Source: Gammaproteobacteria bacterium (GTDB taxonomy: Bacteria > Pseudomonadota > Gammaproteobacteria > SZUA-140). From it: a DNA stretch of 64,000 bases. Where the stretch lies: assembly GCA_016716465.1 (NCBI GenBank), contig JADJWH010000001.1, positions 1,302,001-1,366,000 on the forward strand, read 5' to 3'. This document shows positions 25,850 to 33,843 of the stretch, piece by piece. Each line of letters starts with the position of its first letter. Positions within the stretch are counted from its first letter, which is position 1. The translations under genes and the position numbers were made by a program. A model generated the notes under the pieces. The model made no database searches and was not told where the DNA came from. It was given only the letters and a program-made list of their open reading frames with translations.

Positions 25850-28800
25850 ATGAAAGTGTGCAGCAGCCGTCCGCGTATCGCATTGATCCTTTTCATCGCC
25901 CTGATCTGCGGCCTTGCCCTGCACGGGCCCGCAAGTGCTGCCCTTTCCTCAATCAGCGTCACGCCCGTAAACCCGCTTATCAGCGCGGGGCGCATACAGC
26001 CGTTCACGGCGACAGGGACTTTCAGCGACGGCTCGGTGCGGGCGATGCCCGGTGCGCCGATCGCGACTGGAACCCAGCACACCTGCGCGATCATTGCCGA
26101 TGGGACAGTGAAGTGCTGGGGAGGGAACTTCGCCGGCGAGCTTGGCAATGGAACAACCACCAGCTCCGAAACCCCCGTGGCCGTCACGGACCTGGACGAG
26201 GTCGTTTCGATCGCCGCCGGGTACGAGCATACCTGCGCGGTTCTTGCCGATGGATCGGTCTACTGCTGGGGCCTGAACGTTGTTGGCCAACTGGGCAACG
26301 GCTCCACTATCAACTCCTCCACGCCTGTAGAGGTCACAGGCATCAGCGACGCCGTAGCGGTTGCAAGCGGCTATGAGCGTTCATGCGCATTAATCTCGGA
26401 CGGCACTGTCAAATGCTGGGGACTCGGATATCTGGGAGCCGGTTCCACGGCGAGTTCCTCAACCCCTGTCACGGTCAGCGGCATCAGCAGCGCGGTCGCG
26501 GTTGCGACGGGCTATCAGTTAACGTCCTGCGCGGTACTGTCCAACGGGACCGTGTGGTGCTGGGGCGGCGGCGGAAACGGCGACCTCGGGAACGGCACGG
26601 GAAGTCTCTCGACCACGCCCGTGCAGGTCAGCGGCATCAACAACGCCACGGCGGTGACGGTCGGGAATTATTTCGCCTGCGCCCTGCTGGCAGACAAATC
26701 CGCCAAATGCTGGGGCGTGAACAACCAGGGTCAACTTGGCAACGGGACCACCACTACTTCCTCCACGCCTGTCCAGGTCAGCGGCCTCGACACTGCCATC
26801 TCAATCTCGGCGCATATGGATCACACCTGTGCCTTGCTTGCGAATGGCGGTATCAAATGCTGGGGAGCAGATTACGCAGGACAGCTTGGAGACGGCACGG
26901 AAACGAACTCCTCGATCCCCCTGGAAGTAGACGGGATCGGGAATGCCACCGCCGTTTCCGCTGGAAGATACCATAGCTGCGCGGTGCTTTCAGACGGGTC
27001 GATGTGGTGCTGGGGAGGGGGCGGCGTTTCCAATCTGGGCCAGATCGGAAACTGCCCCGCCTCCTTCACCTGCGATTCCGATGCCTCCGGCACTCCCGCC
27101 ATGGTCTACGGAATGACGACCGCAACCGCAATAGGCGGCGGGACCTCCACGACCTGCGCGGTGCTCGATGACAAGTCCCTGCAATGCTGGGGCGACAATG
27201 TTGCCGGAGATCTCGGGAACGGCCTTTCTACCTCTTCCTTCAAGCCGGTCGTAACAAGTGGGATCACGACCGCTGTAGCCGTGACAGGCTCCAGTGGTGA
27301 GTATTTCAACTGCGCCCTGCTTGAGAATGGAAGCGTAAAATGCTGGGGCCGGAATACTTACGGCAATCTCGGAAACGGCACGACGACAAGCAGCAATGTT
27401 CCCGTGTCGGTGAGCGCCATCGACGGCACCACCTATGCCGCCACTGCGATTACAGGCGGACAAACCCACGCCTGTGCGCTGCTGACAGACAAAACGGTGC
27501 AGTGCTGGGGAAACAATCTGCGCGGCCAACTCGGAGTTGCCACCAACTACGGAATCTCCACTCCCCTGACGACCCCGGTCACGGTGACCGGCCTTGCCAA
27601 TGTGGTTTCCATCGCCGCCGGGGCCCTGCACACCTGTGCCGCCATCGGCGACGGAACCGTGAAGTGCTGGGGCTACAACCAGCGCGGCCAGGTCGGCGCC
27701 AGCACCAGCTTTAACAGCAGCACAAGCGGCGTATCCACGCCGACCACCGTAAGCGGCATCAACAATGCCGTTGCTGTTGCCGCAGGCCAGTCCCATACCT
27801 GTGCTCTGCTTGCGGACGGATCGGCCAAATGCTGGGGCTACGACAGCGACGGCCAGCTCGGCGACGGCACGACTATTACGACGTTCACCCCGGTTTCCGT
27901 CAGCGGCCTTGCAAACGCCGTCGCCATGACCGCAGGGGCCCTTCATTCCTGCGCCCTGCTGAACGACGGCTCCCTGAAATGCTGGGGAGACAACGAGTAC
28001 GGGCAGTTGGGCGACGGGGGAGCCTCGGATTCAGGCACCCCTGCCGCGGTTCTCTGGATCAAGACCGCCACTGCCATTTCGGCGGGTTCCAACCATACCT
28101 GCGCCGTGCTTTCCGACGCATCAATGCGGTGCTGGGGCTATAACAATCTCGGCCAGCTTGGAACCGCCGTCAAGGTCGGTGGAAGCGGGACACCGGCTCT
28201 CGCTAACGGCATGGTGCAATCCGCCCTGAATGCCCTTACCTGGCAGAGCGACGACGAGCCGGTCGGCACCATCAACGGCTATGGCGCAGCCTTCGGCCTT
28301 GTCCGGGGACATACCCTCATCACCGCCGCCGTGGGCGATATAAACGCCAATACCACGCTGTTCGTCGGCACCTTCTCGATAGGTGGCACGATTTCCGGTC
28401 TAACCGGGACTGTCGTGCTCAGGAACAATGGCACGGACAGCCTCACGCGATCGGCCAACGGAAACTTTACCTTCCCGACCGAACTCAGGGATGAGGATGA
28501 CTATAACGTAACCGTTTTCACCCAACCCCTCGGGCAAACCTGCGTGGTGTCGAACGGCGCAGGGATCATCAATACTGCCGACGTGACAAACATCCAGGTC
28601 ACATGCAGCGACAATCCGCCTGTCACCTACAGCGTCGGAGGCACCGTTTCCGGGTTGAGCGGCACCCTGGTCCTCAAGGACAACGGCACAGACAGCAAGA
28701 CAATATTCGCGAACGGCGGCTTTACCTTCGATTCAGAGCTTGCGGGCGGTGTGGCCTACTCGGTGACGGTGGACACGCAACCGGACGGGCAATTGTGCGT

Positions 28801-29491
28801 CGTTTCCAACGGGTCGGGCACTGTTGGCAGCGCCGACATAACCATTATCCAGGTGACCTGCAGCGACATCCCCGATGACGACTACACGGTCGGCGGCACG
28901 GTTTCTGGGCTGACGGGAACGGTCGTGCTGGAAAATAACGGCGGCGACACCTTGTCATTGACGACGAACGGCAATTTTACGTTCGGGACGGTGCTTGCGG
29001 ATGGAGCCACATATGATGTCACCGTTTCTTCCCAGCCAGCCGGACAGACCTGTTCGGTCACGAATGGTTCCGGGACTGTCAGCGGCGGGAATGTCACCGG
29101 CGTCCAGGTGACGTGCAAAACCAAGTACACCATAGGCGGCACGATTTCCGGCCTGACCGGCACGGTCGTGCTGAGAAATAACGGCGGCGACAGCCTGTCG
29201 CGTTCCTCGAATGGAGGATTCACCTTTGCAACAACCATGACCGCCGGATCCAGCTATAGCGTGGCCGTCGCTACCCAGCCGACCGGGCAAACCTGTTCGG
29301 TTTCAAACAGCGGTGGCACGGTTGGCGACGCCAATGTGACGAACATATCTGTCACCTGCGCGGCGACGAACGGTTCCGGCTCTGGCTCGGGAAAGAAGAA
29401 GGGTGGCGGCGGCGCGACAACTCCCCTGATGCTGGCAATCCTTGGCCTGTTCGCGGTGTTCCGCCGCATGCGGGCGAGGCCTGGCTTCTAA
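25850..29491 (+). CDS. Large exported RCC1-repeat protein with GlyGly-CTERM-like tail
   Basis: 1213 residues with AAGGAG before the ATG. Signal peptide ~1-34. Fourteen RCC1-type repeats of ~45-55 residues span ~65-800, each with HTCA-L-DG-V-CWG---G-LGNGT, probably two seven-bladed propellers. Four further ~80-residue repeats follow (~845-1180) starting GGTISGLTGTVVL and ending QPxGQTCxVSNGxG. The end is GSGSGKKKGGGG, a hydrophobic helix TPLMLAILGLFAVF and RRMRARPGF, the layout of GlyGly-CTERM sorting signals cut by rhombosortase. Likely exported and surface-bound or released. Divergent XRE regulator; flanked by direct repeats. Confidence 0.88.
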   Translation: MKVCSSRPRIALILFIALICGLALHGPASAALSSISVTPVNPLISAGRIQPFTATGTFSDGSVRAMPGAPIATGTQHTCAIIADGTVKCWGGNFAGELGNGTTTSSETPVAVTDLDEVVSIAAGYEHTCAVLADGSVYCWGLNVVGQLGNGSTINSSTPVEVTGISDAVAVASGYERSCALISDGTVKCWGLGYLGAGSTASSSTPVTVSGISSAVAVATGYQLTSCAVLSNGTVWCWGGGGNGDLGNGTGSLSTTPVQVSGINNATAVTVGNYFACALLADKSAKCWGVNNQGQLGNGTTTTSSTPVQVSGLDTAISISAHMDHTCALLANGGIKCWGADYAGQLGDGTETNSSIPLEVDGIGNATAVSAGRYHSCAVLSDGSMWCWGGGGVSNLGQIGNCPASFTCDSDASGTPAMVYGMTTATAIGGGTSTTCAVLDDKSLQCWGDNVAGDLGNGLSTSSFKPVVTSGITTAVAVTGSSGEYFNCALLENGSVKCWGRNTYGNLGNGTTTSSNVPVSVSAIDGTTYAATAITGGQTHACALLTDKTVQCWGNNLRGQLGVATNYGISTPLTTPVTVTGLANVVSIAAGALHTCAAIGDGTVKCWGYNQRGQVGASTSFNSSTSGVSTPTTVSGINNAVAVAAGQSHTCALLADGSAKCWGYDSDGQLGDGTTITTFTPVSVSGLANAVAMTAGALHSCALLNDGSLKCWGDNEYGQLGDGGASDSGTPAAVLWIKTATAISAGSNHTCAVLSDASMRCWGYNNLGQLGTAVKVGGSGTPALANGMVQSALNALTWQSDDEPVGTINGYGAAFGLVRGHTLITAAVGDINANTTLFVGTFSIGGTISGLTGTVVLRNNGTDSLTRSANGNFTFPTELRDEDDYNVTVFTQPLGQTCVVSNGAGIINTADVTNIQVTCSDNPPVTYSVGGTVSGLSGTLVLKDNGTDSKTIFANGGFTFDSELAGGVAYSVTVDTQPDGQLCVVSNGSGTVGSADITIIQVTCSDIPDDDYTVGGTVSGLTGTVVLENNGGDTLSLTTNGNFTFGTVLADGATYDVTVSSQPAGQTCSVTNGSGTVSGGNVTGVQVTCKTKYTIGGTISGLTGTVVLRNNGGDSLSRSSNGGFTFATTMTAGSSYSVAVATQPTGQTCSVSNSGGTVGDANVTNISVTCAATNGSGSGSGKKKGGGGATTPLMLAILGLFAVFRRMRARPGF

Positions 29492-29501
29492 ATCGGAGGC
29501 G

Positions 29502-29530
29502 GCGCGGGGGTGCCTCGGGCATCCCCGCGC
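29502..29530 (+). terminator. Strong GC hairpin after the RCC1 gene
   Basis: GCGCGGGGGTGCC / GGCATCCCCGCGC, 13-bp stem with one G-T pair and a TCG loop, 11 bases after the RCC1 stop. No U run follows, so termination may be partial. Confidence 0.6.
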
Positions 29531-29693
29531 ATTCATCGTCCCAGGGCGGAAGTCCGACCCTTTGGTTTCGTAACGTTCATGTCTCCTTGACTGCAAGGAA
29601 AGGGGCTTCTTTCCATCCCGGTTCCGCCTTTCTATTGGTCGATCAGCACCCTTCATAGTCCGGCTTCGCTTCAGCCCTTTTCGAACTAGTCAC

Positions 29694-29902
29694 GGTCGTT
29701 TCCGTCCGGTGCGCCGTTGATTACATTCAGGCATCCGGACGCAGGGTCTTTCTGATCTCGTCACTGCCTCCTTGCCCTTTATTGACCTCATGGACGCACA
29801 CCCTGGCCGCCGCGCCGTTCGCCGCAAGGCCAGGCTCTGTGTGGACCTGACGCTCCCGTGTTGCTGCGCGGCCCGCTCCATTCGCTGCCACAGCCTTGCG
29901 GC
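29694..29902. repeat. ~208-bp direct repeat, copy B
   Basis: Counterpart of 25216-25422. It lies directly upstream of the small gene at 29972, which suggests that the repeat began as that gene's leader and was duplicated when the XRE-RCC1 cassette came in. No gene was seen in the remainder of 29531-29971. Confidence 0.85.
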
Positions 29903-29971
29903 GTCCGCCTGATCCGGCGGCCTTTTGGGTGCTGTCATTCGGTTAACCCAACAAAGGAAAGGAGAAAGACC

Positions 29972-30148
29972 ATGACGAACGAAAAACCCGACTACCGCAT
30001 CCGCACGCCCTACAACAACGGCAAGCGCACGTTCTATCACGACCTCGGCGTTGCCTGGCAAAACGAAAAGGGAGTGATCTCTGCGAAGCTCTACGGCCTC
30101 CCCATCAACGGCGTGCTGATCTTCGTGCCCAACAAATCTGAGGAATGA
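29972..30148 (+). CDS. Small conserved mobile-element protein
   Basis: 58 residues from the ATG at 29972 with AGGAAAGGAG before it: MTNEKPDYRIRTPYNNGKR... then YHDLGVAWQNEKGVISAKLYGLPINGVLIFVP. Short beta-rich proteins of this type (pattern W-x5-G-x5-L-x2-LP-N-G) are widespread on proteobacterial plasmids and islands. Function unknown. Confidence 0.7.
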   Translation: MTNEKPDYRIRTPYNNGKRTFYHDLGVAWQNEKGVISAKLYGLPINGVLIFVPNKSEE

Positions 30149-30154
30149 ACCGGG

Positions 30155-30178
30155 AAGGCCGGCGAGAGCCGGCCTTTC
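30155..30178 (+). terminator. Rho-independent-type terminator
   Basis: AAGGCCGGC-GAGA-GCCGGCCTT followed by TCTC, seven bases after the stop at 30148 and before the next gene's ribosome site. Confidence 0.7.
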
Positions 30179-30195
30179 TCTCAAGGAGAAATGCC

Positions 30196-30603
30196 ATGAA
30201 CACAATATACGAATCCATGCACCGCAAGCTCATGCGGCTACTGCCGGGCCTCCCGGACATCGCCGAACACGCGACCCTCAAGGCCGAGGGCTTCATGGAC
30301 CTCAACGTCGATATCCTGAACCGCACAGATACCTACACGGATCTCGCGCTCAGCCACTATTACCGGCATCCCTCCGGCGACATGATCGCGGACCCGGACA
30401 TGGAGATCCGGGTCTGGAACCACGGCGCGGTCGAGGCACTGTCCTTTCAGGACAGCTTCGGCTACCGCGTCGTCTATCACGACGACGGCAATCGGCGTCT
30501 CGTCGATCCTCGCGCCAAACGGGATCTCAATGCCTTCCTGAACACATGGTTGTCCAACCTGCTCGCGCAGGGACACCGGATTGTCCAAAAGGACGGGGCC
30601 TGA
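30196..30603 (+). CDS. DUF1249/DUF6908-like protein
   Basis: 135 residues from the ATG at 30196 (AAGGAG upstream). The blocks DIAEHATLKAEGFMDLNVDIL, YRHPSGDMIADPDMEIRVWN and KRDLNAFLNTWLSNLLAQGH match the pattern of DUF1249 (E. coli YqiB-like): D-M-x-V/I-R and F-L-x-x-W-L near the C terminus. In mobile elements such genes often lie near radC-like genes. Here the radC-like gene is 11 kb away, beyond the defence block, as if that block had inserted between them. Function unknown. Confidence 0.7.
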   Translation: MNTIYESMHRKLMRLLPGLPDIAEHATLKAEGFMDLNVDILNRTDTYTDLALSHYYRHPSGDMIADPDMEIRVWNHGAVEALSFQDSFGYRVVYHDDGNRRLVDPRAKRDLNAFLNTWLSNLLAQGHRIVQKDGA

Positions 30604-30622
30604 AGCCCCGTCCGCTTTTCTT
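30591..30622 (+). terminator. Rho-independent terminator
   Basis: GGACGGGGC / GCCCCGTCC (30591-30599 and 30605-30613) followed by GCTTTTCTT. The stop codon of the preceding gene lies in the loop. Confidence 0.8.
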
Positions 30623-30632
30623 CGCAGGCGAG

Positions 30633-31067
30633 TCAGAATTTCGACTTCAGCCAACGCACGAACCTCAGGAGTAGGCTCTCCGGCTGAGGTTCTGGCTGAA
30701 CAGTCTCGGGAATACCTGGCTCATCTGTCCCGTAATAACGGTCCTTAGCTATCTGGTCACGTGCTCTCCCGGCCGCAATCTGCTGCGCAGACCACCGGGG
30801 CGCCCATCTAACCCTGTTCCGCTCGATCCAATAGTGGGACTGGCACGCGAAACTCCAGTTGCCTATTGATGGCTTGAGTGAAACCGCGTCCCCGTCGAAG
30901 ATCAACTGCCAGTCTGTCGGGCTCAGGGGCGTAACAACCTTTTCTCCACACCCGCAGCAACATTTATGAACAGCCGTCGCATAGGGGATTGATATATAAA
31001 TCACCCCATCCTGGAGTGACGATGGGATGAATTCGACAAATTCTGGCGTTAATGCCGCCTGCTTCAT
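30633..31067 (-). CDS. DUF6527 protein of a ubiquitin-like conjugation operon
   Basis: 144 residues. The core HKCCCGCGEKVVTPLSP...WQLIFDGDAVSLKPSIGNWSFACQSHYWI matches DUF6527 as I know it. The cysteines in CCCGCG and C-x-S-H suggest a zinc site. The C terminus is a proline/glutamate linker and a basic helix (LLLRFVRWLKSKF). The start overlaps the end of the ThiF gene (ATGA), so it is translated from the same message. Its role in the pathway is not known to me; target binding or an E3-like role would be guesses. Confidence 0.82.
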   Translation of the reverse strand: MKQAALTPEFVEFIPSSLQDGVIYISIPYATAVHKCCCGCGEKVVTPLSPTDWQLIFDGDAVSLKPSIGNWSFACQSHYWIERNRVRWAPRWSAQQIAAGRARDQIAKDRYYGTDEPGIPETVQPEPQPESLLLRFVRWLKSKF

Positions 31068-32257
31068 GGAGCATCCTCACCAATAAGAAGGTTGGATTCT
31101 ATCGTATAGGCCGAGAAATGCTCATTTTCAAAATCCGCATAGAATCCGAACAGCTTTTTCCATCGAATAACGGCAAGTGTCGCATTCAGGGCATTGAGAT
31201 CCGCGATCTGGATGTTCGTATCGTATTCGTTCTCGGCATCTCCCGAGGAAAATGAAACACGGTTCTTAACGTGCCCCCTTTGACTTGGAGTGCTGGTCGT
31301 AACCGTCACAGTTCCAATCAGAGTTTCGTTCTTGAGATAAACCCCCATCCCAACGTCTATGAAGGGTATGCCGAACTCTTCAAGTTTCGCCATGATGGCC
31401 TGTTTTTCCTCACCGCGATCAATACAAAGAAAAACAAATGCCATGCCGCGGAGTTCATCCACGCTTGACGAGCTGATGTAGTAGTTGTGGGCAATAATCC
31501 CCTTGTGCATCGGGCTGTATTTTCCCTTGAAGTACTCCGTCTTGAATGGCTGCTGCCGGAGTTCCTCTATTGAGGAAGCGCCGGGCGATCGGAATGCATT
31601 GTGCGTGGAAAGTTTGTCTCCATCGAAGAGATGAATCTCCCTAACCGGCGTTTTCGCGGTCAGATCGAGGACATATGCACCCGTACCACCGAGACCGATA
31701 ATCGCGATGCGATCGAGCATCAGCTTGCTCGTAACGACGCTGATTTCCGCCCTACCGGAGGCCGTGTCTATGTAGTTGAAGGGAGAGCTGGCGTCCTCCG
31801 GTTCCTCAACGCGAAATGTACGCGCCGTCACATTCGGATCAATCGCTTGGGCCTGACTCGAAAGCAAGGCCACATACGTCGTCATTTTCTCGTGGTAATT
31901 CTCATAATGTCCGCGCGGCGGTTTTCGCGAAAATGAGTGGTTGATGACAAGCCCATCGTCGAGCCTAGTGGTATCACTGGCGTTGACGAGCTCATTCATG
32001 GGTGAGCCATCGGCGCGACAGGGAAACTCGCCGGCGAAGCGGATGGTATGATCATCCGGGCGACTCGTGATATCTCCTGCAAGATTGAGGGAGGAGACCA
32101 AGATCGCACGCTTGATCTCCCTCCCTGAGTTGACGTATGGGACATCCTTGACCAGGAGATAGGACGACCTGATCTCGATGTCATAGCCTTCCTCGCGGAG
32201 ACGGCGCAGGTCCTCGCTACGACTTATCGGTGACTGTGACACTGAAAATGGTTCCAT
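31064..32257 (-). CDS. ThiF/E1-like adenylyltransferase with N-terminal DUF6791-type domain
   Basis: 397 residues. Residues ~10-165 form an N-terminal domain (HTIRFAGEFPCRADGSPMNEL) that I recall as DUF6791. From ~183 comes an E1/ThiF Rossmann domain: RIAIIGLGGTGAYVLDL with the nucleotide loop at 188-193, the acidic residue and Arg in LFDGDKLSTHNAFR, and VFLCID at ~275. E1-type enzymes adenylate the C terminus of a ubiquitin-like protein. Only two cysteines exist, Cys80 (N-terminal domain) and Cys278 (the position usually structural in MoeB), so a classical E1 catalytic cysteine is not obvious. Overlaps the gene before by 41 bp and the gene after by 4 bp. Confidence 0.88.
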   Translation of the reverse strand: MEPFSVSQSPISRSEDLRRLREEGYDIEIRSSYLLVKDVPYVNSGREIKRAILVSSLNLAGDITSRPDDHTIRFAGEFPCRADGSPMNELVNASDTTRLDDGLVINHSFSRKPPRGHYENYHEKMTTYVALLSSQAQAIDPNVTARTFRVEEPEDASSPFNYIDTASGRAEISVVTSKLMLDRIAIIGLGGTGAYVLDLTAKTPVREIHLFDGDKLSTHNAFRSPGASSIEELRQQPFKTEYFKGKYSPMHKGIIAHNYYISSSSVDELRGMAFVFLCIDRGEEKQAIMAKLEEFGIPFIDVGMGVYLKNETLIGTVTVTTSTPSQRGHVKNRVSFSSGDAENEYDTNIQIADLNALNATLAVIRWKKLFGFYADFENEHFSAYTIESNLLIGEDAP

Positions 32258-32687
32258 TCTTGATTTTCACGGTATCACCAGGAAGCATGCTCCCCTCGCG
32301 TTTCGGCCCAGCCGCCTTCTTGAACGTAATGGTAAAACGGACATCGGGACCCGACGGCGGATTGGAAAATGCGAGAGCCACAACCTCATTGAAGGTCAGA
32401 ATCTTTTTGGTCACTTCCTTCCGCTCGCCGTTCACCACGACCCAGAAGGTCTTTTCACGCGCCTCGGCGCTATGAAAATGGTCATCCAACCGGAGGTGAA
32501 CAGGGGTGTCGTCGTCGGGTACCGGCGTATCTTCCCGGTTGCCATCGACCTCCCTGAACAGGTCGAAGCCATCTCGCACCCCTGCCAGGGCATAGAGGGC
32601 TTCCCCTGTCGTCGGATTGGGGGAATGGTAGAGCTTCTGGTCGATATGAACCCGGATATTTCCTTTATTTTCATCATGATGGCTCAT
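32217..32687 (-). CDS. Tandem ubiquitin-like (multiubiquitin) protein
   Basis: 156 residues from the ATG at 32687 (AGAGGA nine bases upstream; a GTG two codons earlier is less likely). It has two beta-grasp-like repeats. Repeat one, ~10-75, is IRVHIDQKLY...ALAGVRDGFDLFREVDG. Repeat two, ~78-155, is KTFWVVVNGERKEVTKKILTFNEVVALA...KIKNGTIFSVTVTDKS, the familiar multiubiquitin-domain pattern. The C terminus is TDKS without the usual Gly-Gly. First gene of the three-gene operon, presumably the modifier activated by the ThiF protein. Confidence 0.88.
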   Translation of the reverse strand: MSHHDENKGNIRVHIDQKLYHSPNPTTGEALYALAGVRDGFDLFREVDGNREDTPVPDDDTPVHLRLDDHFHSAEAREKTFWVVVNGERKEVTKKILTFNEVVALAFSNPPSGPDVRFTITFKKAAGPKREGSMLPGDTVKIKNGTIFSVTVTDKS

Positions 32688-32830
32688 TTTCACTTTCCTC
32701 TATATACAGGCGGTATTGCCCTTCATAGATAAAGGCTCTTGAAACACCGGACTGCGGACATTATTTCATTCAGATATTTTGTCCGTGATATGCCCCGTCG
32801 GGAGCCATCCTATTAGAGAGAGGGGGGTGA
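32688..32830. promoter_or_regulatory. Divergent promoter region between ubiquitin-like and sigma-factor operons
   Basis: 143 bp between two operons that face away from each other. It contains the inverted repeat CGGACA (32755-32760) / TGTCCG (32780-32785), a reasonable operator or sigma-factor binding element, but no certain -35/-10 pair. Confidence 0.5.
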
Positions 32831-33421
32831 ATGACGTCCAAGAAGGTAACAGTGCCTGTGGACAGCTCGGCTGAGCTGACACCGGCCGAGATCAAGGAGG
32901 CAATAGAAGCCTTCGACACCGCAACCGTGTTGCGGCTGGGGAAGGCCGCCGGCTATTTTTCCCGAGGTCTCGATATGGAGGCCAATGACCTGCTCCATGA
33001 GGCAGTTCTCAGGAGCCTGACCGAAGATCGAACATGTCCCCGCCAAGTTCCTGTCGCGACCTTCCTATGGAATACCATGCGCAGCATTCGTAGCGCTGCC
33101 CTCAAAGAACGTCGATTAAACCCGGTAGAGTCTGTTGACCCCACCTCGCAAGACAACGTAATTATTGAAGCAGAGCATCCGGACCCGAGCCCGGAGGATC
33201 ACTTTATAAATGCAGATGCGGTAAATCGACTCATCAGGGAAATGGAATCATTGTTCGAGGATGATGAGGACGCTCAATTGTTACTGGTGGGGCTTTTCCA
33301 AGGCATGACCCGGAAAGAAATCCAGACGGAGTGCAACCTATCGGACACCCAATATGACACAATTAGAAAAAGAATACGCCGGAAGCTCGATGAGCGTTAT
33401 CCGGAAGGATGGAAATCATGA
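32831..33421 (+). CDS. Sigma-70-family (ECF-like) RNA polymerase sigma factor
   Basis: 196 residues with GAGGGGGG before the ATG. A region-2-like segment lies at ~40-95 (ANDLLHEAVLRSLTEDRTCPRQVPVATFLWNTMRSIRS), then an acidic linker, and a region-4 helix-turn-helix at ~140-190 (LLLVGLFQGMTRKEIQTECNLSDTQYDTIRKRIRRKL). It would direct RNA polymerase to particular promoters, perhaps those of this divergent pair of operons. First of three overlapping genes with a small protein and a metallopeptidase. Confidence 0.82.
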   Translation: MTSKKVTVPVDSSAELTPAEIKEAIEAFDTATVLRLGKAAGYFSRGLDMEANDLLHEAVLRSLTEDRTCPRQVPVATFLWNTMRSIRSAALKERRLNPVESVDPTSQDNVIIEAEHPDPSPEDHFINADAVNRLIREMESLFEDDEDAQLLLVGLFQGMTRKEIQTECNLSDTQYDTIRKRIRRKLDERYPEGWKS

Positions 33422-33843
33422 ACGATAAGGTGAATCGCCCCCAAGACCAGCTCTTTCTCCTTCGCGAGGAGCTGGCTGATGATGCAATGAACATGACAGA
33501 TGAAGAGATCCTTGCGGAATCCAGGAAAAAAGGTCTGGACCCGGATACCGCCGCAAACCGCATTCGCGCCGTGCTCAATAATGCTGTTCTAGAATCAGGA
33601 AGGCAAAGAATGCAGAAGGCACGTGCGGGATTGCACTCACAAAACAAAGTACACCCCATGCGCGATACATCAATGGATATTCATAGGGCAAAAACAATAC
33701 TTAAAAGCGCCGCCGCTAATGACCCTCAAGTTCAGCTAACATTGGCTGCACGTAATGGTGGCGAATCGTCCGATAACGACATCCTAAGTCTCGTCCAGGA
33801 TTTGTTGGAGCTAGGCATAATCAAAGATGAGGAAGACAATTGA
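33418..33843 (+). CDS. Small protein between sigma factor and peptidase, possible anti-sigma factor
   Basis: 141 residues from the ATG overlapping the sigma-factor stop (ATGA); an ATG at 33409 is also possible. Acidic and helical (DQLFLLREELADDAMNMTDEEILAESRKKGLDPDTAANRIRAVL), ending LVQDLLELGIIKDEEDN. No family recognised. Position between a sigma factor and an ImmA/IrrE peptidase suggests the regulatory protein that the peptidase cleaves; this is inference. Confidence 0.7.
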   Translation: MNDKVNRPQDQLFLLREELADDAMNMTDEEILAESRKKGLDPDTAANRIRAVLNNAVLESGRQRMQKARAGLHSQNKVHPMRDTSMDIHRAKTILKSAAANDPQVQLTLAARNGGESSDNDILSLVQDLLELGIIKDEEDN

